A DNA stretch of 64,000 nucleotides from assembly GCF_012985465.1 (NCBI RefSeq), contig NZ_JAAQWN010000005.1, positions 1 through 64,000 of the forward strand. The letters run 5' to 3'. Position numbers and translations under genes: made by a program. The stretch's first letter is position 1. Each line of letters opens with the position of its first letter. The notes under the pieces are model-generated. The model searched no databases and was not told the DNA's origin. It saw only the letters and a list, made by a program, of their open reading frames with translations. This document shows positions 53,087 to 62,157 of this stretch, piece after piece. Source of the stretch: Pseudomonas sp. WS 5079. Its GTDB lineage: Bacteria; Pseudomonadota; Gammaproteobacteria; Pseudomonadales; Pseudomonadaceae.

Positions 53087-54547
53087 TTAAAACCGGCGAT
53101 AGGGACGCGCCGACCACCCCATTTCATCAGGGCGGCATTCCGGCCCCGCAGCGGTCACATCCGGCTCAGGCCCAGGCTTATCCGGTAGCACTTCAGGGTT
53201 TGGCAGCGGGGATACCTCAGGCTTTACGCGACTGTCATTCGGGACTGCCGGTTCAGGCACCGCGTCGGGTGTCACCGCTGCAACACGGTTGGGCACCAAG
53301 CCCGGCCTCGCCCGACCATCACTCCCAGGCACCTGGGTATCAGGCGTCACCTTCGCATCGTTACCGGGCACTACCGTTGGCTTGGACTGCGGGCCAGGCC
53401 TCACCTTGGCGTCGTGGCGTATCACCACACCTGGCTCGGGTTCGAAACGAGGCGTCACTGTGACGCCGCCGCGCGGGCTGGGTGGCTGGTAAGTCGATGG
53501 GCAGTGGCAGTTGTTCACATTCACGTTCACCTGCACATGGTTGTCCGACGACACCTTGGCCTGCGCTTCTGGAGTCCCTGGCATAACCTTGACCTGCGGC
53601 AGCACCACAGGTTGTTTGCCGCCATCCAACAGTACCTTGACTTCTTTGCCGGGAGTCGCGGGCTTGGTGTCCGTGTCCAGTTTTTGCTCGGGCTTCTTAT
53701 CGCTATCAACCAGGACCTTGGCGTCCTTGCCCGCGGGCACGGGCTTGCTTTCGGCGTCCGGTTTTAGCTCCGGTTTCTTGTCGCTATCAACCAGGACCTT
53801 GGCGTCCTTGCCCGCAGGTACGGGCTTGCTTTCGGCGTCCGGTTTTAGCTCCGGTTTCTTGTCGCTATCAACCAGGACCTTGGCGTCCTTGCCCGCAGGT
53901 ACGGGCTTGCTTTCGGCGTCCGGTTTTAGCTCGGGTTTCTTGTCGCTATCAACCAGGACCTTGGCGTCCTTGCCCGCAGGTACGGGCTTGCTTTCGGCGT
54001 CCGGTTTTAGCTGGGGCTTCTTGTCTGTATCAAGCAGTAGTTTGGTGTCGTTGCTCGCAATCGCAGGCTTGCTCTCAGTGTCGGGTTTCTTCTCGGCTAG
54101 CTTGTCCGCATCGAGCTGCTTTTTTAAAGCCTGGCCTGAAATCAACAGTTTGCCGGTGGTCTGCGGTGTGTGCGTAGTAGGTTTGTCTCCACCCACCTGT
54201 GCCTTTGCATCCTTAGTGGTAATGGCGGCTCTGTCCCCAAGAGCAGGTTTGGTTTCAGACGGTTTATCCGCCGTGGGCAAGGCCTCGGAAGGATGCTTTT
54301 TACCCGACAACACATCTCGCATTGCCTTGAAGAGCAGTTCGAACATATCCAGCAGCTTTGCAAGAGCATCCGTACTGACAGTTGTATTTTCCCGCCCAAC
54401 TTCAACATGCCGAGTGTGTTCCGGCACTACGCTCGACTTAGTATTTAACAACTTACTCACATCACCACTTCCAGGCGGCGCGACCAGATCAAGCTGATGA
54501 TTAGCAACATTGACGCTCGGAGGATTATTAACAGACAGATAAGACAT
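53087..54547 (-). CDS. Tandem-repeat protein of the accessory islet
   Basis: A 486-residue, Lys/Pro/Asp-rich, probably extended protein. The N-terminal 80 residues include an amphipathic helix (MFELLFKAMRDVLSGKK) like that of the neighbouring gene's product. The middle carries four near-identical 27-residue repeats (LKPDAESKPVPAGKDAKVL plus VDSDKKPE) with degenerate copies on each side. The C-terminus is Pro-rich with a short Cys pair (NNCHCPS). The sequence looks disordered and surface- or secretion-related. No catalytic motif is seen. Confidence 0.55.
   Translation of the reverse strand: MSYLSVNNPPSVNVANHQLDLVAPPGSGDVSKLLNTKSSVVPEHTRHVEVGRENTTVSTDALAKLLDMFELLFKAMRDVLSGKKHPSEALPTADKPSETKPALGDRAAITTKDAKAQVGGDKPTTHTPQTTGKLLISGQALKKQLDADKLAEKKPDTESKPAIASNDTKLLLDTDKKPQLKPDAESKPVPAGKDAKVLVDSDKKPELKPDAESKPVPAGKDAKVLVDSDKKPELKPDAESKPVPAGKDAKVLVDSDKKPELKPDAESKPVPAGKDAKVLVDSDKKPEQKLDTDTKPATPGKEVKVLLDGGKQPVVLPQVKVMPGTPEAQAKVSSDNHVQVNVNVNNCHCPSTYQPPSPRGGVTVTPRFEPEPGVVIRHDAKVRPGPQSKPTVVPGNDAKVTPDTQVPGSDGRARPGLVPNRVAAVTPDAVPEPAVPNDSRVKPEVSPLPNPEVLPDKPGPEPDVTAAGPECRPDEMGWSARPYRRF
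53690..54017. repeat. 81-bp tandem repeats (in-frame)
   Basis: The block TCGGCGTCCGGTTTTAGCT begins at 53751, 53832, 53913 and 53994, an exact 81-base period. The copies differ at only a few bases. Being a multiple of three, copy number can change without frameshift. Confidence 0.9.
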
Positions 54548-55048
54548 TATTCATCCCTCTTTCAGAAAAGCACCAGGACGTTCAGACGCCCATGACAAAC
54601 ACTGTTTTTTATGACTTGAAACGGCAGCGACCGTATCGAAGTCACTGGATTCGTGGGGAAATAAGCGTTCTGGTTCCAGATATCGCGGAAAACATAAGGA
54701 CACTAAAAGGTAACTTAGGACTTTTACCCATGGACTTCTGCCGAAAACCTGCTTTTCTACGGCTTGTGCCTGATAAAAACACGTCATACCCGTTAATAAA
54801 CTGCTGCGAGGAAAAAAACCGTTATAATTCGCCGAGTGTGCATGACAGCGCCCATGATATTTCCCGCGCGACTAAGACTGCTGCCATGCATCCAAACAAA
54901 GAAACACTCTAACTATGCAAACACGCACCCAACCAAGAAAGTTACACACACCTGCTAGCAAACAAATAAAACAACACACCCTCAACTAAACAAAACTCCC
55001 CTCGCTATCGATTAAAACACCTGCAACCTCCTTCAAGCCCCTAAACAA
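54548..55048. other. AT-rich gene-free stretch
   Basis: About 500 bases between the repeat-protein gene and the hsp20 terminator. Frames here (for example plus strand 54592-54912) have no ribosome binding site and unlikely composition. The A/T content is clearly higher than in the flanking core genes. It probably holds the promoter of the minus-strand repeat-protein gene. Confidence 0.4.
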
Positions 55049-55077
55049 AAAAAGGGCGCCAGAGGCGCCCTTTTTGC
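55047..55077 (-). terminator. hsp20 terminator
   Basis: GGGCGCC-AGA-GGCGCCC with A and T runs on both sides. It is strong on the minus strand downstream of ibpA. Confidence 0.85.
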
Positions 55078-55105
55078 AGATGATGAAAGATTTAAAAATA
55101 TGCGC

Positions 55106-55555
55106 TTAGTGTTGCAGCGCCGGCTTCTGCGCCCCATTGATCGGGATACGCTTGGCCTTCGCTTCTTCCGGCACGACCCGCAACAGATCGATGCTCAGCA
55201 AACCGTTACTCAGGTCAGCAGCCTTGATCTCGATATGGTCCGCCAAGCGGAATGACAGCTTGAAGGCCCGCTGGGCAATGCCTTGATGCAGATAGGTGAC
55301 GCTCTCAGCCTTGGTGTCGCGCTTGCCGCCGCTGACGGTCAACACGCCCTTCTCCACCTGCAACTCCAGATCGTCTTCCTGGAAACCGGCGGCCGCGATC
55401 ACAATGCGGTATTGGTCTTCGCCATGTTTCTCGACGTTATAAGGTGGGTAGCTGCTGCCCGGCTCATTGCGCAATGCGGTCTCGAACAGGTCGTTGAAAC
55501 GGTCGAAACCCACGGAAGAGCGGAACAACGGCGCCAGGGAAAATGCGGTACTCAT
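55106..55555 (-). CDS. ibpA: Small heat-shock protein IbpA/Hsp20
   Basis: A 149-residue alpha-crystallin chaperone: N-terminal FSLAPLFRSSVGFDRFNDLF, core YNVEKHGEDQYRIVIAAAGF, VEKGVLTVSGGK, and the C-terminal IPI motif (KRIPINGA). It holds denatured proteins for DnaK/ClpB. The upstream region shows a sigma-32-like promoter and a ROSE-like thermometer. Confidence 0.95.
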   Translation of the reverse strand: MSTAFSLAPLFRSSVGFDRFNDLFETALRNEPGSSYPPYNVEKHGEDQYRIVIAAAGFQEDDLELQVEKGVLTVSGGKRDTKAESVTYLHQGIAQRAFKLSFRLADHIEIKAADLSNGLLSIDLLRVVPEEAKAKRIPINGAQKPALQH

Positions 55556-55625
55556 AGGTCAAATCTCCTGAAATATCAGCAAGGTTCTTTATCTCCACGA
55601 CCCGAGTTCGGCATCGTGTAATCCC
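55556..55625 (-). promoter_or_regulatory. ROSE-like RNA thermometer in the ibpA leader
   Basis: The ribosome binding site AGGAGA (55564-55569) can pair with CCTTGCTG (55577-55584) through a six-base loop, leaving the unpaired G typical of the ROSE 3' hairpin. This hairpin hides the Shine-Dalgarno at low temperature. ROSE elements are known before Pseudomonas ibpA. Confidence 0.75.
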
Positions 55626-55654
55626 TAGATAAGGACCACCCATTACATTTCAAG
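55626..55654 (-). promoter_or_regulatory. Sigma-32 (RpoH) promoter of ibpA
   Basis: On the minus strand CTTGAAA (55648-55654), a 13-base spacer, then CCTTATCTA (55626-55634), close to the heat-shock consensus CTTGAAA and CCCCATnT. Confidence 0.75.
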
Positions 55655-55673
55655 AGAGGCTGTAAGAAAAATT

Positions 55674-56633
55674 TCAGGCCGCTTGCGGGTGAGGCATACC
55701 GAGCAAACGACTGACCTGCAGCAGATCGGTTTCCCGGCGCAGCGCGGTAAACAGCTCCACGGCTTGCGGGTAATTGCGCGTCAGCATCGCCAGCCACTGC
55801 TTCAAGCGGCCAGGAGCCTGGCGCTCAGTCAGTTGCGCTACAGACTGCGTCCAGAACTCCCGGAGCATGGGCTGCATCTCCTCCCAAGTCATCTCTACCA
55901 CCTCTTCACCTGCACGCGCGGCGGCGATTTGCCGGGCCAGGTCGGGACGCGCTACCAGGCCGCGGCCGAGCATGATGTCTTCGACCCCACTGATCTCGCG
56001 GCAGCGCCGCCAGTCCTCGACGCTCCAGATATCACCGTTGGCAAATACCGGCACCTTGACCACGTCCTGCACGCGCGGGATCCATTCCCAATGGGCGGGG
56101 GGCTTGTAGCCATCGGCTTTGGTCCGCGCATGCACCACGATGTGCGCCGCGCCACCTTCGGCCAGGGCCGTAGCGCACACCAGCGCGCCATCCGGGCTGT
56201 CGAAGCCCAGGCGCATCTTGGCAGTCACCGGGATATGCGCCGGCACCGCACGACGCACGTGCTCGACGATCTGGTTGAGCAGCTCCGGCTCCTTGAGCAG
56301 CACCGCACCGCCACGGGATTTGTTGACGGTCTTGGCCGGGCAGCCGAAGTTCAGGTCGATTACCTGCGAACCCAGCTCGCAGGCCAGCGCGGCGTTTTCC
56401 GCCAGGCACACGGGGTCGGAACCAAGCAACTGCACGCGCAACGGCACGCCCGCAGCGGTCTTGGCGCCGTGCAGCAGTTCAGGGGCAAGCTTGTGGAAAT
56501 AGGCCGGGGTCAGCAGGCGGTCGTTGACCCGGATAAATTCGGTCACGCACCAATCGATACCGCCCACCTGGGTCAGCACATCCCGTAGGATGTTGTCGAC
56601 CAACCCCTCCATGGGCGCCAAGGCAATTTGCAT
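55674..56633 (-). CDS. dusC: tRNA-dihydrouridine(16) synthase
   Basis: A 319-residue FMN enzyme from ATG 56633 ([18 protein letters not shown]). The Dus core [16 protein letters not shown] contains the catalytic Cys, followed by VTAKMRLGF and VFANGDI for FMN binding. The length and MEGLVD start point to the DusC class. Confidence 0.92.
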   Translation of the reverse strand: MQIALAPMEGLVDNILRDVLTQVGGIDWCVTEFIRVNDRLLTPAYFHKLAPELLHGAKTAAGVPLRVQLLGSDPVCLAENAALACELGSQVIDLNFGCPAKTVNKSRGGAVLLKEPELLNQIVEHVRRAVPAHIPVTAKMRLGFDSPDGALVCATALAEGGAAHIVVHARTKADGYKPPAHWEWIPRVQDVVKVPVFANGDIWSVEDWRRCREISGVEDIMLGRGLVARPDLARQIAAARAGEEVVEMTWEEMQPMLREFWTQSVAQLTERQAPGRLKQWLAMLTRNYPQAVELFTALRRETDLLQVSRLLGMPHPQAA

Positions 56634-56700
56634 GGAAAACACTCAACGAAAAACGTGGCGCAGTTTACTGGGTTTCCCACAGTAACCGTTAACCCCCTTG

Positions 56701-57132
56701 TCAGATGTGCAACGCCACGCCATAGCCCTCGATAAACTCCGCCGGCATGCGCTTGGGCTTGCCACTGGAGAGTTCGATACAGACAAAGGTGGTTTGTGCA
56801 CGCAGCAAGGTGGTGCCATCACTGGGGCGTATCAGTTGGAAGCGCCGGGTCATTTTCAGGCGCTGGTCCCAATCGACGATCCAGGTCGCCAATTGCAACT
56901 CATCACCTTCGTAGCCCGCCGCCAGGTAATCGATTTCATGGCGCACTACCGCCATGGCCCGATCCAGGCGCCGGTACTCGCTGAGGTCCAGGCCCAGGCG
57001 CTGGGAATGGCGCCAGGCGCAACGCTCCAGCCAGGATACGTAGACGGCATTATTGGCATGCCCCAGGCCGTCGATATCCTCAGGGGCCACCTGCAGATCG
57101 ATGATAAACGGCTTTGCCAAGTCCCAGCCCAT
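56701..57132 (-). CDS. Acyl-CoA thioesterase, 4HBT (YbgC-like)
   Basis: A 143-residue hot-dog-fold protein starting at 57132 (MGWDLAKPFIIDLQVAPEDI). The catalytic motif region is DGLGHANNAVYVSWLERCAW, with HxxxN-x-x-Y and Asp upstream as in YbgC/FadM-type enzymes. The substrate is unknown. It lies beside an alpha/beta hydrolase gene. Confidence 0.85.
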   Translation of the reverse strand: MGWDLAKPFIIDLQVAPEDIDGLGHANNAVYVSWLERCAWRHSQRLGLDLSEYRRLDRAMAVVRHEIDYLAAGYEGDELQLATWIVDWDQRLKMTRRFQLIRPSDGTTLLRAQTTFVCIELSSGKPKRMPAEFIEGYGVALHI

Positions 57133-57187
57133 GCCCTGCTCCCGGTCGATTAATGTCGGCGGCGAGCAGTGTAACCCATCGTTCGGC

Positions 57188-58021
57188 TCAAGCGGTTTGC
57201 CGCGCTGGTTCACGACAGCCGGCCAGTAGCGCCAGTACGCCTTCGACCACCCGGGGATCGGCCAGGACTTTCTGGTGCCCGCCTTGCTCCAGGCGCAACA
57301 GGCGGCTGTCGAACCAGGCCTCGTGGATCATCTGCGAAGCTTTGACCGGGACGAAGGTATCGTCTTCGGCATGCACGATCAGGCCCGGGATATTCATTTG
57401 ATAGTGCGCCACATCCAGGTGCTTGAGCGGGATGCCCAGGGAGTACTCGACCTCCTGGATAAACGCCGCCCGTGCCCGCGCCGGCATGCCGACCACTCCG
57501 GCAAAGCCGCGCAATACATCGAGCAAGCGAGAAGGCGCGGCAATGCTCACCAACGCATTGGTGCGCAGGCCCAACTGGATGGCCAGCATCGCACTGGCGC
57601 CGCCCATGGAGTGGCCGACCACCGCGTGCAACGGCGGCAACTCAGCGGCAGCCTCCAGCATCGCCCGGGCAAACAGCACCACGTGGGCCTCGCGGCCCGG
57701 CGAGCGGCCATGGGCCGGACCGTCGAGGGCAATCACCGAGTAGCCGGCACCCACCAATGCGTTGATCAGGCTGGCGAACTGGGTCGGGCGCCCTTCCCAG
57801 CCATGCATCATCAGCACCGCCGGGCCCTGGCCCCAGCGCAGGGCCGACAGGCCAAAGCGCAAGGTGATGCGCTCGGCCTGCGCCAGCAGCGGCAATTCCC
57901 AATCACGCGGCGGCAGATCCCGCGGCGTCATGAAAGCGCGACGCATCTGGTTGGCGATGGTCTGCGGCGCCAGCCTGCCCACAGTGCCGTTGACACGACG
58001 AATCCAGCTCAAGGTGCTCAT
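57188..58021 (-). CDS. Alpha/beta hydrolase
   Basis: A 277-residue serine hydrolase. The nucleophile elbow is GHSMGGASA, the acid is in LIVHAEDDTFVPVKAS and the His in LEQGGHQKVLAD. The oxyanion segment is MMHGWEGRPTQFASL. Neighbouring TetR and thioesterase genes suggest a small lipid or ester metabolism operon under TetR control. Confidence 0.85.
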   Translation of the reverse strand: MSTLSWIRRVNGTVGRLAPQTIANQMRRAFMTPRDLPPRDWELPLLAQAERITLRFGLSALRWGQGPAVLMMHGWEGRPTQFASLINALVGAGYSVIALDGPAHGRSPGREAHVVLFARAMLEAAAELPPLHAVVGHSMGGASAMLAIQLGLRTNALVSIAAPSRLLDVLRGFAGVVGMPARARAAFIQEVEYSLGIPLKHLDVAHYQMNIPGLIVHAEDDTFVPVKASQMIHEAWFDSRLLRLEQGGHQKVLADPRVVEGVLALLAGCREPARQTA

Positions 58022-58051
58022 CCATTCACTCCCCAGGCCCGCAAGCCTTGT

Positions 58052-58591
58052 TCAGCGCACTGCCGACTTGGAGGCGCGCAATACACGGTCCGACAATTCG
58101 CCAGGCCCCAGCGCCCGGGCCAATGCCAGACCACCAATCATCAAGGCCATGTCGGCCAGGGCCTTATCGGTGTCTTCCGGGCTGGCAGCCAGTTGTGCGG
58201 CCATCAGTTCGACGTGCCGGTTCAATACATCGCGAAATTCATCTGGCAGGCGGCTCATCTCGCCGACCGTGGCCGGGATCGGACAGGCCTGGGCGGTGGA
58301 ATCGCGGTGCTTGCGCGACAGGTAGAACGCCGCCACCAGGGCTCGGCGCTCTTCGCCTGTCAGGCTGGGGTCCATATCGTCGATAGACGCCCGACGCGTG
58401 GCCAATAGCTGCTCGAACGCCTCCAGCATCAAGGCGTCCTTGCTTTCAAAGTGGGCGTAGAAGCCACCAACGGTCAGCCCCGCCGCTCCCATGACTTCAC
58501 CCACACTCGGTTCGGCCGGGCCACGCTGGATCAGCGCGGAGCTGGCGGCCTGCAAAATACGTTCACGGGTTTGCGCTTTCTTATCGCTCAT
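58052..58591 (-). CDS. TetR-family regulator
   Basis: A 179-residue protein with the N-terminal TetR HTH: TRERILQAASSALIQRG, then VGEVMGAAGLTVGGFYAHFESKDALM. It is the first gene of the minus-strand set and likely represses itself and the hydrolase/thioesterase genes. An A/T-rich imperfect palindrome upstream (about 58604-58623, AATATT at each end) may be its operator. Confidence 0.88.
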   Translation of the reverse strand: MSDKKAQTRERILQAASSALIQRGPAEPSVGEVMGAAGLTVGGFYAHFESKDALMLEAFEQLLATRRASIDDMDPSLTGEERRALVAAFYLSRKHRDSTAQACPIPATVGEMSRLPDEFRDVLNRHVELMAAQLAASPEDTDKALADMALMIGGLALARALGPGELSDRVLRASKSAVR

Positions 58592-58718
58592 GACGGCCTC
58601 CGAATATTACGGTTAAAATATTATCTTCATAATAATTTTTAGCAAGCGCTGAATTCGACCGCTGGTCAGAAGAGGTTTTTTGTAAAGAGGGAGGGAGAAA
58701 ACCCAAATGCCAGACAAA

Positions 58719-58753
58719 CAAAAGGGCCATTCAATAATTGAATGACCCTTAAA
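58719..58753 (-). terminator. Terminator of the Glu/Ala tRNA cluster
   Basis: AAGGGCCATTCAAT and ATTGAATGACCCTT arms, then A run (T run on the minus strand), downstream of the last tRNA. Confidence 0.75.
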
Positions 58754-58775
58754 AATCCCGCAGAGCGGGTAATCG

Positions 58776-58851
58776 TGGCGTCCCCTAGGGGACTCGAACC
58801 CCTGTTACCGCCGTGAAAGGGCGGTGTCCTAGGCCACTAGACGAAGGGGAC
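58776..58851 (-). tRNA. tRNA-Glu (TTC), copy 1
   Basis: 76 bases with CCA, acceptor GTCCCCT/AGGGGAC, anticodon TTC in loop CTTTCAC. Confidence 0.95.
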
Positions 58852-58929
58852 ACAAACCTTCTATACAACTGATCAGGCTGAACCTGATCGATCCAAGGAC
58901 GGTGTGGCCGGAACCTTGAACCTGTAAAT

Positions 58930-59005
<76 letters not shown>

Positions 59006-59054
59006 GATTTTTCGCCTGGCGGCGCAGCAGACCTTGCGAGCTGCTTGTTGAAAC

Positions 59055-59130
59055 TGGCGTCCCCTAGGGGACTCGAACCCCTGTTACCGCCGTGAAAGGG
59101 CGGTGTCCTAGGCCACTAGACGAAGGGGAC
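59055..59130 (-). tRNA. tRNA-Glu (TTC), copy 2
   Basis: Same sequence as the copy at 58776, 76 bases. It is offset by 279 bases, part of a tandem Glu-Ala duplication. Confidence 0.95.
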
Positions 59131-59207
59131 AAAACCTTCTGTACAACATGATCAAGCTGGGCCTGATCGATTCAAGGACGGTGTGGCCAGACCTTGAACC
59201 TGTAAAT

Positions 59208-59283
<76 letters not shown>

Positions 59284-59387
59284 TCATCGGTGAGGACGGG
59301 GCGAATCTTAATGGCGCTTTGAAAGGCTGTCAAATTTATTTTCAACAATTTCCAAAGTTTTTTGCCGGGATAACAATCACTTACCGT

Positions 59388-59413
59388 CAAAACCCCGCAA
59401 AGCCGGGGTTTTG
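59388..59413 (-). terminator. gltX terminator
   Basis: AAAACCCCG and CGGGGTTTT-type arms around CAAAGC, downstream of gltX. Confidence 0.8.
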
Positions 59414-59430
59414 CCCTCACCAACGCTTAA

Positions 59431-60912
59431 CTAGGCGATAGCAGCCAGCAGCTTTTCCCATTCCTTGTTTTCTTTCTTTGATACACCGCCAAGCAAATCA
59501 AGGGCTTGGCGCAGACGGAAACGGGTCAGGTCCGGACCGAGGATTTCCATCGCATCGAGTACCGACACCGAGCTGGCTTGCCCGGTAATCGCGGCAAACA
59601 TCAGCGGCATGGCATCGCGCAGCTTCAGTTCCAGGGATTCGACCACAGCCTGGATGGTCGCGGTGATGGCCTCTTTTTCCCACTGGCGCAGGCTTTCGAG
59701 CTTCCACAGGATCAACTGCATCAACTGGCGAACCTGGTCAGCCGAGAGTTTTTTCGACTCGAACAGCTTGGCATCCGGATTCACGCCACCGGCAAAGAAG
59801 AAGCTGGCCAGCGGGGCGACCTGGCTGAAAGTCTCCACCCTGCCCTGCACCAGCGGTGCGATCTTCATCATGTACTCGGGGTTCAACGCCCACTGCTGCA
59901 CACGGCTGGCGAACTCTTCCACCGGCAGGTCACGCAGCCATTGGCCATTGAGCCACGACAGCTTCTCGATATCGAAAATCGGCCCGCCCAGCGAGACGCG
60001 GGACAGGTCGAAGTTATCGACCATCTCCTGCAGCGAGAACTTCTCGCGCTCGTCCGGCATCGACCAGCCCATGCGGCCCAGGTAGTTGAGCATCGCTTCA
60101 GGCATGAAGCCCATACGCTCGTAGAAGGTCACCGAAGTCGGGTTCTTGCGTTTGGACAGCTTGCTCTTGTCCGGGTTACGCAGCAGCGGCATGTAGCAAA
60201 GCTGCGGCTGTTCCCAGCCGAAATATTCGTAAAGCAAGATCAGCTTGGGTGCCGACGGCAACCATTCTTCACCACGCAACACGTGGGTGATGCCCATCAA
60301 GTGGTCGTCAACCACGTTGGCCAGGAAGTACGTCGGCAGGCCGTCGGTCTTCATCAGCACTTGCATGTCCATGCGGTCCCACGGGATCTCCACGTCGCCA
60401 CGCAACATGTCTGGCACCACGCACACGCCTTCGCTCGGCACTTTCATACGGATCACGTGCGGCTCACCGGCGGCCAGGCGCGCGGCCACTTCTTCCTTGG
60501 ACAGCAGCAGCGCGCGGCCGTCGTAGCGCGGGGTTTCGCCGCGGGCCTGTTGCTCGGCGCGCATCTGGTCCAGTTCTTCGGCAGTGCAGAAACACGGGAA
60601 GGCGTGGCCCATATCGACCAGTTGCTGGGTGTATTGCTTATAGATGTCGCTGCGCTCGCTCTGGCGATACGGGCCGTGCGGGCCGCCGACATCCGGGCCT
60701 TCAGCCCAGGTGATGCCCAACCAGCGCAGGGCATCGAAAATCTGCTGTTCCGACTCACGGGTCGAACGCACCTGGTCCGTGTCTTCGATCCGCAGGATGA
60801 ATTCACCGCCGTGCTGCTTGGCAAAGCAGTAGTTGAACAAGGCGATGTAGGCAGTACCGACGTGGGGATCCCCAGTAGGCGATGGCGCGATGCGCGTGCG
60901 GACGGTGGTCAT
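59431..60912 (-). CDS. gltX: Glutamyl-tRNA synthetase
   Basis: A 493-residue class I synthetase from ATG 60912 ([20 protein letters not shown]). The HIGH-type motif is PTGDPHVG and the KMSKS-type motif is [10 protein letters not shown]. It charges tRNA-Glu, whose two genes lie directly downstream. A longer frame to 61059 lacks protein-like composition. Confidence 0.96.
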   Translation of the reverse strand: MTTVRTRIAPSPTGDPHVGTAYIALFNYCFAKQHGGEFILRIEDTDQVRSTRESEQQIFDALRWLGITWAEGPDVGGPHGPYRQSERSDIYKQYTQQLVDMGHAFPCFCTAEELDQMRAEQQARGETPRYDGRALLLSKEEVAARLAAGEPHVIRMKVPSEGVCVVPDMLRGDVEIPWDRMDMQVLMKTDGLPTYFLANVVDDHLMGITHVLRGEEWLPSAPKLILLYEYFGWEQPQLCYMPLLRNPDKSKLSKRKNPTSVTFYERMGFMPEAMLNYLGRMGWSMPDEREKFSLQEMVDNFDLSRVSLGGPIFDIEKLSWLNGQWLRDLPVEEFASRVQQWALNPEYMMKIAPLVQGRVETFSQVAPLASFFFAGGVNPDAKLFESKKLSADQVRQLMQLILWKLESLRQWEKEAITATIQAVVESLELKLRDAMPLMFAAITGQASSVSVLDAMEILGPDLTRFRLRQALDLLGGVSKKENKEWEKLLAAIA

Positions 60913-61110
60913 GGCGGGTCTCGAATGGGCAATAAAGCTGAAAATAAAACAAGGGGCGAATGGTAACAGCCCCAAGCCCCCTGGCTCCAGCGTAGGCCGA
61001 TCAACAAAGGGCATATAAGCCAAGGTTGGGGCTGGAACCTCGACATGGCTATTTGCCAAATCGTTAGCTGGCTATATTCCATTACCTTTTGTAACTGACA
61101 CTGCGCCGCC

Positions 61111-62157
61111 ATGCCTGCCCAACTCAAACGCCGCCTGTTTATCTTCCTGTTTATCGTCGCCCTGGTCGCCGCGGGCTTCTTTGCCCATTGGTTCTTCAAG
61201 GGACGTTTTTATGAAAGTACCGATAACGCCTACGTGCAGGGCGAGATCACCCGGGTCTCCAGCCAGCTTGGCGCGCGCATCGCCGAGGTGAAAGTGGGCG
61301 ATAACCAGCACGTAGAAAAAGGCCAGTTGCTGGTCATCCTGGAGCAGGACGACTTCCTGCTGGCCATCGACCGCGCCAACGCCGCCCTCGCCACCCGCGA
61401 AGCCGAGCGCTTGCAGGCCACGAGCAAGCTAACCCAACAAGCCAGCCTGATCGCGGCCGCCGATGCCCAGGTGGCGTCCAGCCAGGCGACCCTGGGCCGC
61501 GCGCAGATCGACTTGTCCCGCGCGCAAACCCTGCGCAAGCCCGGCTATGTCTCGGAAGAACGCGTCACCACCCTGTCTGCCGACAACCATATCGCCCGCT
61601 CCCAGGTCGCCAAGGCCCAGGCTGACTCCCAAGGCCAGCGCCAGCAAGTCAGCGCCCTGAACGCCGAGATCAAGCGCCTCGACGCGCAGATCGCCAATGC
61701 CCGCGCCGACATCGCCCAGGCCGAACTGAACCTGACCCGCAGCGAAATCCACGCGCCCATCAGCGGCCTGGTTGGCCAGCGCGCCGCGCGCAACGGCCAG
61801 TATGTGCAGGCCGGCGCGTACCTGCTGTCCATCGTTCCCGACCAGGACATCTGGATCCAGGCCAACTTCAAGGAAACCCAGATCGGCCATATGGCCCCTG
61901 GGCAGACGGCCGAGTTGACCTTCGATGCCTACGGCGATACCCCCATCGAGGCGCGGGTCGACAGCCTGTTCGCCGCCTCCGGCGCGCAGTTCAGCCTGCT
62001 GCCGCCAGACAATGCCACCGGCAACTTCACCAAAGTCGTACAACGAATCCCGGTAAAACTCACCTTTGCCGCCGACAACCCACTGCACGGCAAGATCCGC
62101 CCTGGCATGTCGGTGACCGTCAAAGTGAAGATCCAAGACCCTGACCATGGCCGGTGA
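61111..62157 (+). CDS. HlyD/EmrA-like membrane fusion protein
   Basis: A 348-residue periplasmic adaptor: cytosolic basic start, one span (LFIFLFIVALVAAGFFAHW), the STDNAYVQGEITRVSSQLGA biotinyl-lipoyl half-motif, a long coiled coil (about 90-190), and APISGLVGQRAARNGQYVQAG for the second half. It couples the inner-membrane pump encoded next to an outer-membrane channel. It overlaps that gene by 11 bases. Confidence 0.9.
   Translation: MPAQLKRRLFIFLFIVALVAAGFFAHWFFKGRFYESTDNAYVQGEITRVSSQLGARIAEVKVGDNQHVEKGQLLVILEQDDFLLAIDRANAALATREAERLQATSKLTQQASLIAAADAQVASSQATLGRAQIDLSRAQTLRKPGYVSEERVTTLSADNHIARSQVAKAQADSQGQRQQVSALNAEIKRLDAQIANARADIAQAELNLTRSEIHAPISGLVGQRAARNGQYVQAGAYLLSIVPDQDIWIQANFKETQIGHMAPGQTAELTFDAYGDTPIEARVDSLFAASGAQFSLLPPDNATGNFTKVVQRIPVKLTFAADNPLHGKIRPGMSVTVKVKIQDPDHGR

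Noticed and set aside
53690..54017. Regular repeats considered as a CRISPR array
   Set aside because: The units are contiguous 81-bp copies without unique spacers and translate in frame as 27-residue repeats.
54592..54912. A 106-codon frame in the AT-rich intergenic stretch
   Set aside because: No ribosome binding site, unlikely composition and no domain; treated as non-coding.
56645..56665. Similarity of AAAAACGTGGCGCAGTTT upstream of dusC to one arm of the prophage hairpin
   Set aside because: Only one arm is present and it cannot form the hairpin; chance similarity is likely.
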